A stretch of 6,999 nt of DNA, taken from contig JAFYQL010000204.1 in assembly GCA_017547125.1 (NCBI GenBank), forward strand, positions 1 through 6,999. Reading direction: 5' to 3'. This stretch comes from Bacillota bacterium (lineage in GTDB: Bacteria; Bacillota; Clostridia; Lachnospirales; Anaerotignaceae). Below, in pieces: positions 1 to 6,494 of this stretch (position 1 is its first letter; each line of letters opens with the position of its first letter). A program made the position numbers and the translations under genes. The notes beneath the pieces are model-generated. The model was not told where the DNA came from. It was given only the letters and a program-made list of their open reading frames with translations, and made no database searches.

Positions 1-2
1 TA

Positions 3-41
3 ATCATTCCTATTGAAAAAACTGAAGAAAAAGAAGACTGA
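3..41 (+). CDS. Probable 3' end of an upstream plus-strand gene (partial, unidentified)
   Basis: One frame is open from the left edge and closes at TGA 39-41, giving the tail IIPIEKTEEKED. The other two plus frames are closed by stops at 1-3 or 14-16. A rho-independent terminator on the same strand starts 8 bases after the stop, which supports a real gene end. The tail is charged and mostly acidic. Twelve residues are too few to identify a family, so I name no product. Confidence 0.4.
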   Translation: MIPIEKTEEKED

Positions 42-48
42 TAACACA

Positions 49-86
49 TAAGCTGAAGATTTTAAATTCTTCAGCTTACTTTTTTT
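49..86 (+). terminator. Rho-independent terminator of the upstream gene
   Basis: An 11-bp perfect stem (49-59 pairing with 68-78, core AAGCTGAAGA/TCTTCAGCTT) has an 8-base loop. It is followed by one C and seven T (80-86). It separates the upstream gene from lepB, so lepB is expected to use its own promoter. Confidence 0.8.
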
Positions 87-116
87 CTGTCATATTACAT
101 CAAGTTATGGTATAAT
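87..116 (+). promoter_or_regulatory. Probable sigma-A promoter of lepB with extended -10
   Basis: A perfect -10 TATAAT (111-116) is preceded by TGG, the TGn extended -10 element. A weak -35 CTGTCA (87-92, 4 of 6 matches to TTGACA) lies 18 bp upstream. Transcription would start near 123 and give a leader of about 25 bases carrying the Shine-Dalgarno GTGAGGT (134-140), 7 bases before the lepB ATG. Confidence 0.7.
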
Positions 117-147
117 TATTTTATTATATTTTTGTGAGGTAACATAT

Positions 148-660
148 ATGCTTAAAGAAATATTGAGCTGGGTAAAAACCATTGCCCTTGCCATTGCTCT
201 TGCGCTTTTTATAAATACATGCATCATAGTCAATGCAACTGTGCCTACAGGCTCTATGGAAAACACAATTATGCCAAACGACAGAATAATTGCCTTAAGG
301 CTTACATACCTTTTTGGCTCACCTGACCGCGGAGACATTGCAGTTTTCAAATACCCTGATGACGAGAGTCTTCTTTACGTTAAAAGAGTTATAGGTCTTC
401 CGGGCGAAACAGTTGAAATAGTTGACGGCAAGGTTTATATTGACGGCAGCAACGAGCCCCTTGAAGATATTTACATCAAGGAAACAGCATACGGCAGTTA
501 TGGCCCATACACCGTACCAGAAGGCCATTACTTTATGATGGGCGACAACAGAAATGAATCACTTGACTCACGCTACTGGGTAAACACATACGTTGACGAA
601 GACAAAATGCTTGGCAAAGTATATCTCAGATATTGGCCTGGAATTAAATTTATAAAATAA
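148..660 (+). CDS. lepB: Signal peptidase I (type I leader peptidase)
   Basis: This membrane-anchored serine protease removes signal peptides from exported proteins on the outer face of the membrane. The 170-residue length fits the short Gram-positive SipS/LepB class. One N-terminal transmembrane helix spans about residues 9-30. The family boxes follow in order. The catalytic Ser36 is in PTGSM (residues 33-37). The catalytic Lys79 is in YVKRVIGLPGE, the Lys/general-base box. The C-terminal GDNRNESLDSRYW box (residues 132-144) is intact. The start is set by the Shine-Dalgarno GTGAGGT at 134-140. Terminators on both sides and an upstream promoter indicate a single-gene transcription unit. Nothing in the sequence suggests a dedicated substrate. 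It could equally be called a sip gene if the genome has several paralogues. Confidence 0.97.
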   Translation: MLKEILSWVKTIALAIALALFINTCIIVNATVPTGSMENTIMPNDRIIALRLTYLFGSPDRGDIAVFKYPDDESLLYVKRVIGLPGETVEIVDGKVYIDGSNEPLEDIYIKETAYGSYGPYTVPEGHYFMMGDNRNESLDSRYWVNTYVDEDKMLGKVYLRYWPGIKFIK

Positions 661-688
661 AAAAAGAGCACTTTTCAGTGCTCTTTTT
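661..688. terminator. Bidirectional terminator between lepB and the DUF1858 gene
   Basis: A 12-bp perfect stem (661-672 with 677-688, core AAGAGCACT/AGTGCTCTT) has a TTTC loop. The right arm ends in five T for the plus strand. On the minus strand the A-run at 659-665 gives a run of seven U. It starts directly after the lepB stop and lies 4 bases from the stop of the convergent gene at 693, so it can serve both. Confidence 0.85.
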
Positions 689-692
689 GATC

Positions 693-905
693 TTAAGCTT
701 CTTTTGCTGCAAAATAAGCATTGATAGCATCAACAAGCTTGTTTGCGTCCATACCGTGAACCATACTTGCCTGTGCAATGCTTTCGTTAGCTGATGAAGG
801 ACAGCCAACACAGTGCATACCTGATCTCATAAGGATAGCTGCAACGCCTCTATCCATCATAAGAAGTTCGCCAATTTTTGTATCTTTAGTAACTGTAATT
901 GCCAT
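693..905 (-). CDS. DUF1858 domain protein (hybrid-cluster-associated redox disulfide type)
   Basis: This 70-residue protein is a single DUF1858 domain, the family described as hybrid-cluster-protein-associated redox disulfide. It opens with the typical TVTKDTKIGELL segment (residues 5-15). A Cys-Val-Gly-Cys pair follows at Cys32 and Cys35 in the GMHCVGCPSSANESIAQA region. There is no signal peptide or membrane segment, so it should be cytoplasmic. The biochemical role of stand-alone members is not established; the CxxC pair suggests thiol-disulfide exchange or metal/sulfur handling, which is inference. The start is fixed by a strong AAGGAGG (914-920) 8 bases upstream. It converges on lepB through a shared terminator and diverges from the cyclase gene across 82 bases. 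No hybrid cluster protein gene is in the window. Confidence 0.88.
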   Translation of the reverse strand: MAITVTKDTKIGELLMMDRGVAAILMRSGMHCVGCPSSANESIAQASMVHGMDANKLVDAINAYFAAKEA

Positions 906-939
906 TTTAAGTGCCTCCTTTTTACTTCATTATGGCATT

Positions 940-968
940 AGTATAACCTATTTTTCAAAAATCGGCAA
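940..968 (-). promoter_or_regulatory. Candidate sigma-A promoter of the DUF1858 gene
   Basis: Reading the minus strand, TTGCCG (968-963, 4 of 6 matches to TTGACA) and TATACT (945-940, 5 of 6 matches to TATAAT) are separated by exactly 17 bp. This places the start of transcription near 933, about 28 bases ahead of the ATG. The plus strand of the same 906-987 gap must hold the cyclase promoter. The only candidate -10 there is TATAAC (942-947), which overlaps this one and has no convincing -35. Confidence 0.5.
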
Positions 969-987
969 TACAAAGGAGAATATAATT

Positions 988-1605
988 ATGTACATAGACA
1001 TCAGTCGAAAAATAAATAACAACCTTGCCATATATCCCGGTGACCCTGAAGTTTCAATAAAACAGGTTGCATCTGTAGCAGAAAACGGATATAGCGTTCA
1101 CTCAATATCACTTGGAAGCCACTGCGGTACACACATTGATTTTCCTCGTCATTTTTACAAAAACGGGAAAACAGCCGAAGATTATGCTCCCGAAAAATTC
1201 TGCGGTGCAGCTCTTGTAATTGAAGTTAACAAAGGCGATAAGCTTGATGAAGACTTCTTCGCACAGAAGCTTATCGAAAAAGATGATATCATTCTTCTCA
1301 AATTTAACTGCAAGCCTTTCGGCATAACATTTGATGCGGCACAGTATCTTGCTTCCTGCAGCATCAAACTCATAGGCACAGAAGCTATGGATATAGAGGA
1401 CTACGAAGATTTTCGCGTGCACAAATATCTTTTAAGCCACGATATTCTTATACTTGAATGCGCCGATTTGCAAAATGTATCCGAAGGAATCTGCACACTT
1501 TTTGCATTCCCGCTGAACATTGAAAATAGCGATGGTGCTCCTGTGAGAGCCGTTATAAAAACTACTGCTTTGAACCAAAAACATGACGCCCCACAGAATA
1601 TGTAA
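988..1605 (+). CDS. Cyclase family protein (KynB-like metal-dependent hydrolase)
   Basis: The 205-residue protein belongs to the cyclase / kynurenine formamidase-like family, whose members hydrolyse amides or act on cyclic and acyl substrates with a bound metal. The motif HCGTHIDFPRHF supplies His45, His49, Asp51 and His55. His145 and Glu157 (in the VHKYLL...ILECADL region) match the family's second metal-binding pair. An N-terminal DISRKI...YPGDPE segment is also typical. No signal peptide is visible, so it is probably cytoplasmic. Substrate cannot be assigned: no tryptophan catabolism genes are nearby. The start is chosen from AAAGGAGAA (972-980) before ATG 988; the frame stays open further upstream, but that stretch lies over the DUF1858 gene and has no family similarity. 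The last ~14 residues extend past the usual RAV(I/L) end and overlap the opposite gene by 44 bp. Confidence 0.9.
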   Translation: MYIDISRKINNNLAIYPGDPEVSIKQVASVAENGYSVHSISLGSHCGTHIDFPRHFYKNGKTAEDYAPEKFCGAALVIEVNKGDKLDEDFFAQKLIEKDDIILLKFNCKPFGITFDAAQYLASCSIKLIGTEAMDIEDYEDFRVHKYLLSHDILILECADLQNVSEGICTLFAFPLNIENSDGAPVRAVIKTTALNQKHDAPQNM

Positions 1606-2233
1606 TGGGTATGGACCATATCCATCTGCTTGTTGCCGTTGCAGGATTCCAATAGTATAAAGCGCCGCCCGTAGGGTCACGCCCTGCTATTGCCTCGTCC
1701 GCAGCTGCATAAGCCGTTTGGTCAGGCTCAAGCCATATCTGTCCGTCACGCACTGCATCAAAGGCTCCCGTCTGATACACCACACCACTTATACTGTCAG
1801 GGAAATCTTCACTTTTAACTCTGTTTAAAACCACGGCGCCTATGGCAACCTGACCGTCGTATGGTTCGCCTCTTCCCTCACCGTATATAACCCTGGCCAA
1901 AAGCTCTCTTTCGTCACTTCCTATGTCGCCTGTACCAAAAAAAAGCCCCAAAGCAGACAGTGTTGTGTCACCCACTATACCATCGGGTACAAGGCCGTTA
2001 TTTCGCTGAAAGTTCTTTACTGCATCATATGTTCCACGCCCGTAAATACCATCCACATAGCCTGTATAATAGCCGTATTCAGCCAGTCTGCGTTGTATCT
2101 GTTCAACCCTTGTACCACTTGAGCCAACGTTGTAAACCGCCGTATAAACGGCTTTTTCTTTTTTCATTTCAAACGTACAAAAACAAAGCAATATACCTAT
2201 AAACACAACAAAAATTTTTAGATATTTTCTCAT
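1562..2233 (-). CDS. sleB: SleB-like spore cortex-lytic enzyme
   Basis: SleB is a lytic transglycosylase that degrades spore cortex peptidoglycan during germination. Residues 5-20 form a hydrophobic signal or anchor segment. Residues about 35-96 are a PG_binding_1 domain (VGSSGTRVEQIQRRL...GIYGRGTYDAVKNFQ...DGIVGDTT). Residues about 107-221 are the Hydrolase_2 catalytic domain, with Glu119 in the YGEGRGE motif as the likely catalytic acid and the C-terminal YYWNP...RWIW...GRHVF signature. This order and the 223-residue length match SleB. I chose ATG 2231-2233 because it gives a clean signal peptide and a GGGGG-containing ribosome site. The upstream ATG at 2275 would run into spoIIR and add 14 polar residues. 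It is last in the germination array, and its end overlaps the cyclase gene. A vegetative cell-wall hydrolase of the same fold is the main alternative. Confidence 0.88.
   Translation of the reverse strand: MRKYLKIFVVFIGILLCFCTFEMKKEKAVYTAVYNVGSSGTRVEQIQRRLAEYGYYTGYVDGIYGRGTYDAVKNFQRNNGLVPDGIVGDTTLSALGLFFGTGDIGSDERELLARVIYGEGRGEPYDGQVAIGAVVLNRVKSEDFPDSISGVVYQTGAFDAVRDGQIWLEPDQTAYAAADEAIAGRDPTGGALYYWNPATATSRWIWSIPITYSVGRHVFGSKQ
1605..1625. repeat. Near-perfect 21-bp palindrome at the cyclase stop codon
   Basis: ATGGGTATGG (1605-1614) and CCATATCCAT (1616-1625) are mirror complements around base 1615, with one G-T wobble pair. It begins on the last base of the cyclase stop codon and lies inside the sleB coding region. 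It has no T-tract, so it is not a standard terminator. Whether it has a function is unknown, and coding constraint could produce it by chance. Confidence 0.45.
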
Positions 2234-2246
2234 CCTATCCCCCGAA

Positions 2247-2864
2247 TCAGAATATGCTGCCAATGATTTCGGCAAATTTAAAGCCTATCTCAAAATCATT
2301 ATTTCTCATCACTTCATCATATTCGTCTTCAGAAAGAATTAGACTAAGCTGCTTTTCTGTATTTTCACCTTTCACAACACTCTCCTCAACAAAGCACAGT
2401 TTCGGAAACATTACGCACCACCAGTTTCGTCCTTTTCCGCCGCCTATTTCTATCACAAGCGCAGTATACTGCCCTGCCGGAAAAGTAATATTGCCGTATG
2501 TTTTAAGAGGAAAAATTTCTTTTTTAATTTCTGCCGTAACTTCAGCATTTCCGCCATTTTTGTGCACACTTTCCTGTGCCGCTTTTTCAATAATTTCAAT
2601 ATTTTCACTCAATACTTCAAGACACTCTTCCCTTGTTTTGCACTGAGCCAAAATACTTTCTGCTTCCGCAAGCACATCATCCCGCACAAGCAATTTCAGC
2701 TTCTGGTCATATTCGCTGTTGCTTTCAGCCCTGATGTGAAAACGAACCACCTTTGAGCTTATACCCTGCTCGATTTCACTCTTTTCAATTATATTCATAA
2801 CCGCCGATGTCATAAAAAGTGCAGCAATCGTTATGAAAAACAGTTTTTTAAAAGTAAATTTCAT
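2247..2864 (-). CDS. spoIIR: Stage II sporulation protein R
   Basis: SpoIIR is made in the forespore, exported to the space between forespore and mother cell, and activates the SpoIIGA protease that processes pro-sigma-E. The 205-residue product has an N-terminal signal/anchor helix (about residues 7-26). The family core follows: VRFHIRAESNSEYDQKLKL (residues 40-58) and LVRDDVL (59-65), then a helical middle. The hallmark GGGKGRNWWCVMFPKLCF sits at about residues 141-158, with Cys150 and Cys157. Length is normal for the family. ATG 2862-2864 is preferred over the ATG at 2873 because GGGAG (2874-2878) is 9 bases from the former but abuts the latter. The gene sits 34 bp after gerC and 13 bp before sleB. 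I saw no clear sigma-F promoter just upstream. Confidence 0.95.
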   Translation of the reverse strand: MKFTFKKLFFITIAALFMTSAVMNIIEKSEIEQGISSKVVRFHIRAESNSEYDQKLKLLVRDDVLAEAESILAQCKTREECLEVLSENIEIIEKAAQESVHKNGGNAEVTAEIKKEIFPLKTYGNITFPAGQYTALVIEIGGGKGRNWWCVMFPKLCFVEESVVKGENTEKQLSLILSEDEYDEVMRNNDFEIGFKFAEIIGSIF

Positions 2865-2873
2865 GTCAATCAT

Positions 2874-2878
2874 CTCCC
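2874..2878 (-). promoter_or_regulatory. Ribosome binding site that decides the spoIIR start
   Basis: On the minus strand GGGAG touches the ATG at 2871-2873 with no spacer but stands 9 bases from the ATG at 2862-2864. The second spacing is normal for Firmicutes, so the shorter protein beginning MKFTFKK is preferred. That start also gives a lysine-rich n-region directly before the hydrophobic signal segment. Confidence 0.65.
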
Positions 2879-2898
2879 AAATAAATGTTTGCCAGAAA

Positions 2899-3957
2899 TT
2901 ACTTTTTTAAACCGCCCGAGATAATATTAAAATCACACTTTGTCTGTATATTCATTTTTTCAAATGAATTTTCCCTGCCATATTTTTCATAAAGCACTTC
3001 ATTTTCTTTCCTCAATTCATCACACAGATAAAATGCATCGGTATTTTTCGCTTTAAGCAGACAGTATAATCGTTCAATATCACCTTCCACTTCACGGCTC
3101 ATTTTTTCTGCTATTTCTTCTGCCCTAAAGTTTTTATGGTTTTCTTTTATTTCCGCCTTTATATCTATTTCAAAAATACAATTAAGTCCGTCTTCCTCCC
3201 AAAACTTAATACTGCAGTTTTCTTTTAACACTTCTGCTGACACCGTTTGTCCGTCTATTTCACACTCAATTATCTCGCCCTTACATTTTTCACCCACAAA
3301 AATCTGTCCTCTCGTTTCATCCTTCGTCAGCGCCATAACATATTCCCCATTTTTAATCACACACCCTCCACCTATAATAGCCTTGCCGTCTTCGGTTGTT
3401 ATCCTTGGGATAAAAAATGTATCGTTTATGCTTATACCCTTTGTCACATCATCAAAATCAGCCCGCATAGCCACACCTTCCTTTTCGTCACTATTTTTAT
3501 AATAGTCCCATATATACAGATTATTGCCTTCGTCCATAGCCGATGTATCTTCAATACATTGCCTTGCCGTGCCTTCAGTATAGAGCATAGCAGTTTTAAG
3601 ACCAATATCATTTTCTCTTTCCATATAATCCAAAAGAGTGTAAATATTGTCCCCTTCAAAAAAATCACGGCCTATAACTACCGCCTTCAGATGCCCGAAA
3701 TATATACTTCGGGTGTCCTTTTCTCCACTTTGCTCCATGGCAGATGCCACAGAATCAGCTTCTTTATTTAAAACCAAGCTTTTTACTGTAGCGTTTCCGC
3801 TTGTATCAGGCAAGGCACATCCAGCCGTGAAAGATATATTTTTGTTTTCGCCTTTGTCCATTCCGCCCGAAAGTACAAAATTTCTTTCATCAATATCCTT
3901 TGCATTCTGACATCCGCACAAAATCATCGCCAGTAGAATAACCATAGCCTTTTTCAT
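2899..3957 (-). CDS. gerAC: Ger(x)C family spore germinant receptor lipoprotein (C subunit)
   Basis: The C subunit of a GerA-type nutrient germinant receptor is a lipoprotein on the outer surface of the spore inner membrane. The 352-residue product starts with a lipoprotein signal peptide: MKK, a hydrophobic stretch, and lipobox LCGC with Cys16 as the lipidation site. The next segment, KDIDERNFVLSGGMDKG, fits the family's conserved N-terminus after the lipobox. The rest is soluble and charged with no further membrane segment. It is somewhat shorter than many Ger(x)C proteins (often about 370-400 residues), and its C-terminal domain is weakly conserved by eye. Position strongly supports the call: its ATG overlaps the stop of the gerB-type gene in an ATGA (3954-3957), the A-B-C order of germinant receptor operons. 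The symbol is by family position; the germinant is unknown. Confidence 0.9.
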   Translation of the reverse strand: MKKAMVILLAMILCGCQNAKDIDERNFVLSGGMDKGENKNISFTAGCALPDTSGNATVKSLVLNKEADSVASAMEQSGEKDTRSIYFGHLKAVVIGRDFFEGDNIYTLLDYMERENDIGLKTAMLYTEGTARQCIEDTSAMDEGNNLYIWDYYKNSDEKEGVAMRADFDDVTKGISINDTFFIPRITTEDGKAIIGGGCVIKNGEYVMALTKDETRGQIFVGEKCKGEIIECEIDGQTVSAEVLKENCSIKFWEEDGLNCIFEIDIKAEIKENHKNFRAEEIAEKMSREVEGDIERLYCLLKAKNTDAFYLCDELRKENEVLYEKYGRENSFEKMNIQTKCDFNIISGGLKK

Positions 3958-4982
3958 ACTTCACCCCACACCAACATATAAAAGACTGCAAAAACTGCCG
4001 CCATTGCATTCAACACTAACACTGCCGTAAAAAATTTTTCTGTCAATGCATCTCTTCCCCAAAAAATGCAAAATATCCACACCATCACTGCTGATGCCGC
4101 TACGATATATTTTTTATCCACACTTTCGAAGATTTTGCCTGCATATACCCACATAAAATGCACCGTATGTGCACAAAACATAACCGCACCAACAATATAC
4201 ATTCCTATAAAAAGCACATCCTGTCTTTGAAGCAAAAGTCCGGGGAAATCAATATTGCCCATCATCTGAAAAACAGGCCACATCTTCCTTCCTGCTTCCG
4301 CACCAAAAATGCAGATCGAAAGCGACATCATTACCAAAATAATTACCCCCACTATTCCAAAGGAAACCGATGCTGCAGACGATTTCTTCGCATTCATGTC
4401 AGGCAATGTAAAATATAGTGTTTCCAATCCGCCCATCAGCAATAGTGCCCTTGCTATTTCGCCCATGTCAGCCTTTCCGATATCAAGGGCATATTTCATC
4501 TCCCTTATGTCTCCTTTGGAAAACACAAGTGCAAAAATAACCGCCGATGCCGCCAATATAAAAAATGCCGATATCTCTGCCATTCTTCCGCGGCTTTCTA
4601 TACCCGAAAGGCATATATAAAATGCAGACAAAACAAATAAAAACACAATACTCCCGCTTCCTGCACCGTCAAAAACAAACTGCGAAATCACCTTTTGCGC
4701 CGTGCTTATATAGACTCCATTTACAAACAAAGTTTTGCAAAATAAAAACAAACACAAAGCCTTTAACACGTTGTTGTTTTTCTTTTTCGGTGCTATTTTC
4801 GACACACCACATAAAACCAAAGCACCAATTGCAAAAGCAACCGACACCTCCAGAATAATGCCTTCCGTACCCTTTCCAAACATAACCAAAGGAATAATTG
4901 TCATAAACATTGCCGTAAAATCAGAAATTATAAGACACTGAAACTGGCGCACCGATATTTTTCCGTTGTCCGAAAACATCAT
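3954..4982 (-). CDS. gerAB: GerAB/ArcD/ProY family germinant receptor membrane subunit (B subunit)
   Basis: The B subunit of the GerA-type receptor is an APC-superfamily-like integral membrane protein thought to form the germinant binding site. The 342-residue product has about ten transmembrane segments by eye: near residues 11-34, 42-62, 72-95, 111-128, 136-154, 177-195, 205-227, 254-280, 292-309 and 318-338. Family features include the N-terminal GKISVRQFQ (7-15), RMAEISAFF after TM4 (133-141), GGLETLYFTLPDM (184-196) and WPVFQMMGNIDFP...LLQRQDVLFIG (235-260). The start ATG is coupled to the gerA-type stop in an ATGA (4979-4982), with AAGGA 8 bases upstream. A second ATG follows directly, so the start could be one codon later. 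Its downstream end overlaps the gerC-type start. An amino-acid permease is unlikely in this context. Confidence 0.95.
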   Translation of the reverse strand: MMFSDNGKISVRQFQCLIISDFTAMFMTIIPLVMFGKGTEGIILEVSVAFAIGALVLCGVSKIAPKKKNNNVLKALCLFLFCKTLFVNGVYISTAQKVISQFVFDGAGSGSIVFLFVLSAFYICLSGIESRGRMAEISAFFILAASAVIFALVFSKGDIREMKYALDIGKADMGEIARALLLMGGLETLYFTLPDMNAKKSSAASVSFGIVGVIILVMMSLSICIFGAEAGRKMWPVFQMMGNIDFPGLLLQRQDVLFIGMYIVGAVMFCAHTVHFMWVYAGKIFESVDKKYIVAASAVMVWIFCIFWGRDALTEKFFTAVLVLNAMAAVFAVFYMLVWGEV

Positions 4983-6445
4983 CTTCCACGTCCTTTCATT
5001 CTTATTTCTTCCGTAGCGTCAGCAAATATCGGTCTTTTTTTCATCATAAAAATCGGAAGCCTTATTATACTGTCTTTAAAGTCACTGCTCCCGTTTTCAC
5101 TTCCGCTGCAAAACGGATACATATACGGAAAGCCAAAGCTTTTAAGCCTGCAAAGATGAGCCAAAACAAACACCACTGCCATCCAGAATCCAAATATCCC
5201 CATAACCGACGAAAGCGCAAGCACAAAATATTTAATCACCCTTATAGACGAAACCATTGCCGTGTTTGGCACAACAAAACTGCATATACCCGAAAGTGCC
5301 ACCATAATAACCACAGACGGACCCACTATGCCCGCCTCAACTGCAGCCTGGCCTATTATTATGCCGCCCACTATACCTATTGCCGAGCTTACAGGCGACG
5401 GAAGCCTTACCCCCGCCTCACGCAGAAGTTCAAAGGAAAGTTCCATAATCAAAACTTCGATTATGGTAGGAAACGGTACATTTCCCCTGCCTGCCGCAAT
5501 TTTAAGCGCCAGTGATGTTGGTATCATGTTTGGCTGAAACACCGTAAGTGCAACATAAAACCCTGGCAAAACTGCCGCAATTATTCCCGCAGAATATCTC
5601 AGCAGACGCAGAAAGCTTGAAATCTCCCATCGCTGATAATAGTCTTCTGCCGCTTGAAAAAACACATTTAAAACCGCTGGAATTATAAGCACAAAAGGAG
5701 AATTATCCACCACAACGGCTATTCTGCCCTCATACAAAGATGCCGCCACTTTGTCAGGCCTCTCCGTAAGCTGAATTTGCGGAAAGGGCGACTTACTGCT
5801 ACCCTCAATAAACTGTTGAAGATATCCGCTGTCTATAATCATATCCGCATCTATGCTTTCCAGTTTTTCAAGCACTTCATCAAGCACGTTTTTTCTTGCT
5901 ATGCCGTCAATATACACTACCGCAATGTCAGTTTTACTGCGTCTTCCGCATTTCATTCTTTTCACCTTCAGCGAAGTGTCACGTATTCTTCGCCTTATAA
6001 GTACAGTATTTATACTCCCAACCTCGCCAAAGGCATCCTTCGGTCCATAAACCGTCATCTCCGTATCTGCCTTGGGAACACCTCTTGACGGCCAGCCTTT
6101 AGTTGATGCTATAAAAGCCTTGGCATACCCGCTGACAAAAACTGCTGTGTCCCCCAAAAGCACTGCATCAAGTACATCCTGCATTTTGTCGCTTTCCTTA
6201 ACTTCCCCTATAGCTATACCTTTCTTTTCAACTGCATCACCATTTCCGCCTTGAAAACGAAACATAAGGTTTGTAAGTATCATTTCTTCTATTGCCGCAC
6301 CATCAACAATGTTGTCGGTATAAACAATAAAGCATTGATTGTTTGCCGCATTGAATTCCTTAAAAACCACGTCATCGCAGCCACTAAAAACCTTCTTTAT
6401 ATATTCAAGATTATCTTCAAAAATTTCAAACAAATGCAAATTCAT
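4979..6445 (-). CDS. gerAA: GerA family spore germination protein (A subunit)
   Basis: The A subunit of a nutrient germinant receptor sits in the spore inner membrane. A large hydrophilic N-terminal region (about residues 1-248) carries GPKDAFGEVGSINTVLIRRRI (134-154, family core), VYIDGIARKNVLDEV (177-191) and SPFPQIQLTERPD (219-231). The membrane domain (about 249-435) has ELLREAGVRLPSPVSSAIGI (339-358) and IIGQAAVEAGIVGPSVVIMV (363-382), both hallmarks. The C-terminal tail is basic. At 488 residues it is full length. An in-frame TAA at 6455-6457 limits the start to ATG 6443-6445 or GTG 6446-6448; I prefer ATG. No good Shine-Dalgarno precedes either. It heads the operon, 94 bases from the stop of the next gene upstream, and a terminator lies in that gap. 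I found no convincing sigma-G promoter by eye. The germinant cannot be told from sequence. Confidence 0.95.
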   Translation of the reverse strand: MNLHLFEIFEDNLEYIKKVFSGCDDVVFKEFNAANNQCFIVYTDNIVDGAAIEEMILTNLMFRFQGGNGDAVEKKGIAIGEVKESDKMQDVLDAVLLGDTAVFVSGYAKAFIASTKGWPSRGVPKADTEMTVYGPKDAFGEVGSINTVLIRRRIRDTSLKVKRMKCGRRSKTDIAVVYIDGIARKNVLDEVLEKLESIDADMIIDSGYLQQFIEGSSKSPFPQIQLTERPDKVAASLYEGRIAVVVDNSPFVLIIPAVLNVFFQAAEDYYQRWEISSFLRLLRYSAGIIAAVLPGFYVALTVFQPNMIPTSLALKIAAGRGNVPFPTIIEVLIMELSFELLREAGVRLPSPVSSAIGIVGGIIIGQAAVEAGIVGPSVVIMVALSGICSFVVPNTAMVSSIRVIKYFVLALSSVMGIFGFWMAVVFVLAHLCRLKSFGFPYMYPFCSGSENGSSDFKDSIIRLPIFMMKKRPIFADATEEIRMKGRGR

Positions 6446-6494
6446 CACCCGAAGTTATTTTTTGCTAAAGAAACAAAAATATACATTTGGGCAT

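Larger units (their letters stand above)
1562..6445 (-). other. Germination/sporulation operon: gerA-gerB-gerC-spoIIR-sleB
   Basis: Five minus-strand genes follow one another with 4-bp ATGA overlaps (4979-4982 and 3954-3957), then gaps of 34 and 13 bp. No terminator-like hairpin with a T-run is visible between them. The two overlaps indicate translational coupling of the receptor subunits. Cotranscription of spoIIR and sleB with them is inferred from spacing. The upstream boundary is the terminator at 6495-6528; there is no terminator at the downstream end, where the array meets the convergent cyclase gene. Confidence 0.75.

Noticed and set aside
778..987. Upstream extension of the cyclase frame, adding 70 residues before ATG 988
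   Set aside because: It lies antisense to the well-supported DUF1858 gene, has no family similarity, and a strong ribosome site with correct spacing precedes ATG 988.
2234..2275. Longer start for the sleB-like gene at ATG 2273-2275
   Set aside because: It would overlap spoIIR by 29 bases and put 14 polar residues before an otherwise clean signal peptide. ATG 2231-2233 fits better.
2865..3000. A sigma-F promoter for spoIIR in the gerC 3' end
   Set aside because: GAATA-like and GGTTTAAAA-like elements occur on the minus strand, but spacing and key positions do not fit a consensus well enough to call.
3247..3771. Plus-strand open frame of 174 codons inside gerC, and similar ones at 4158-4941 and 5156-6496
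   Set aside because: They are antisense to conserved germination genes, show no recognisable domains, and their composition is what the reverse of these coding regions would give.
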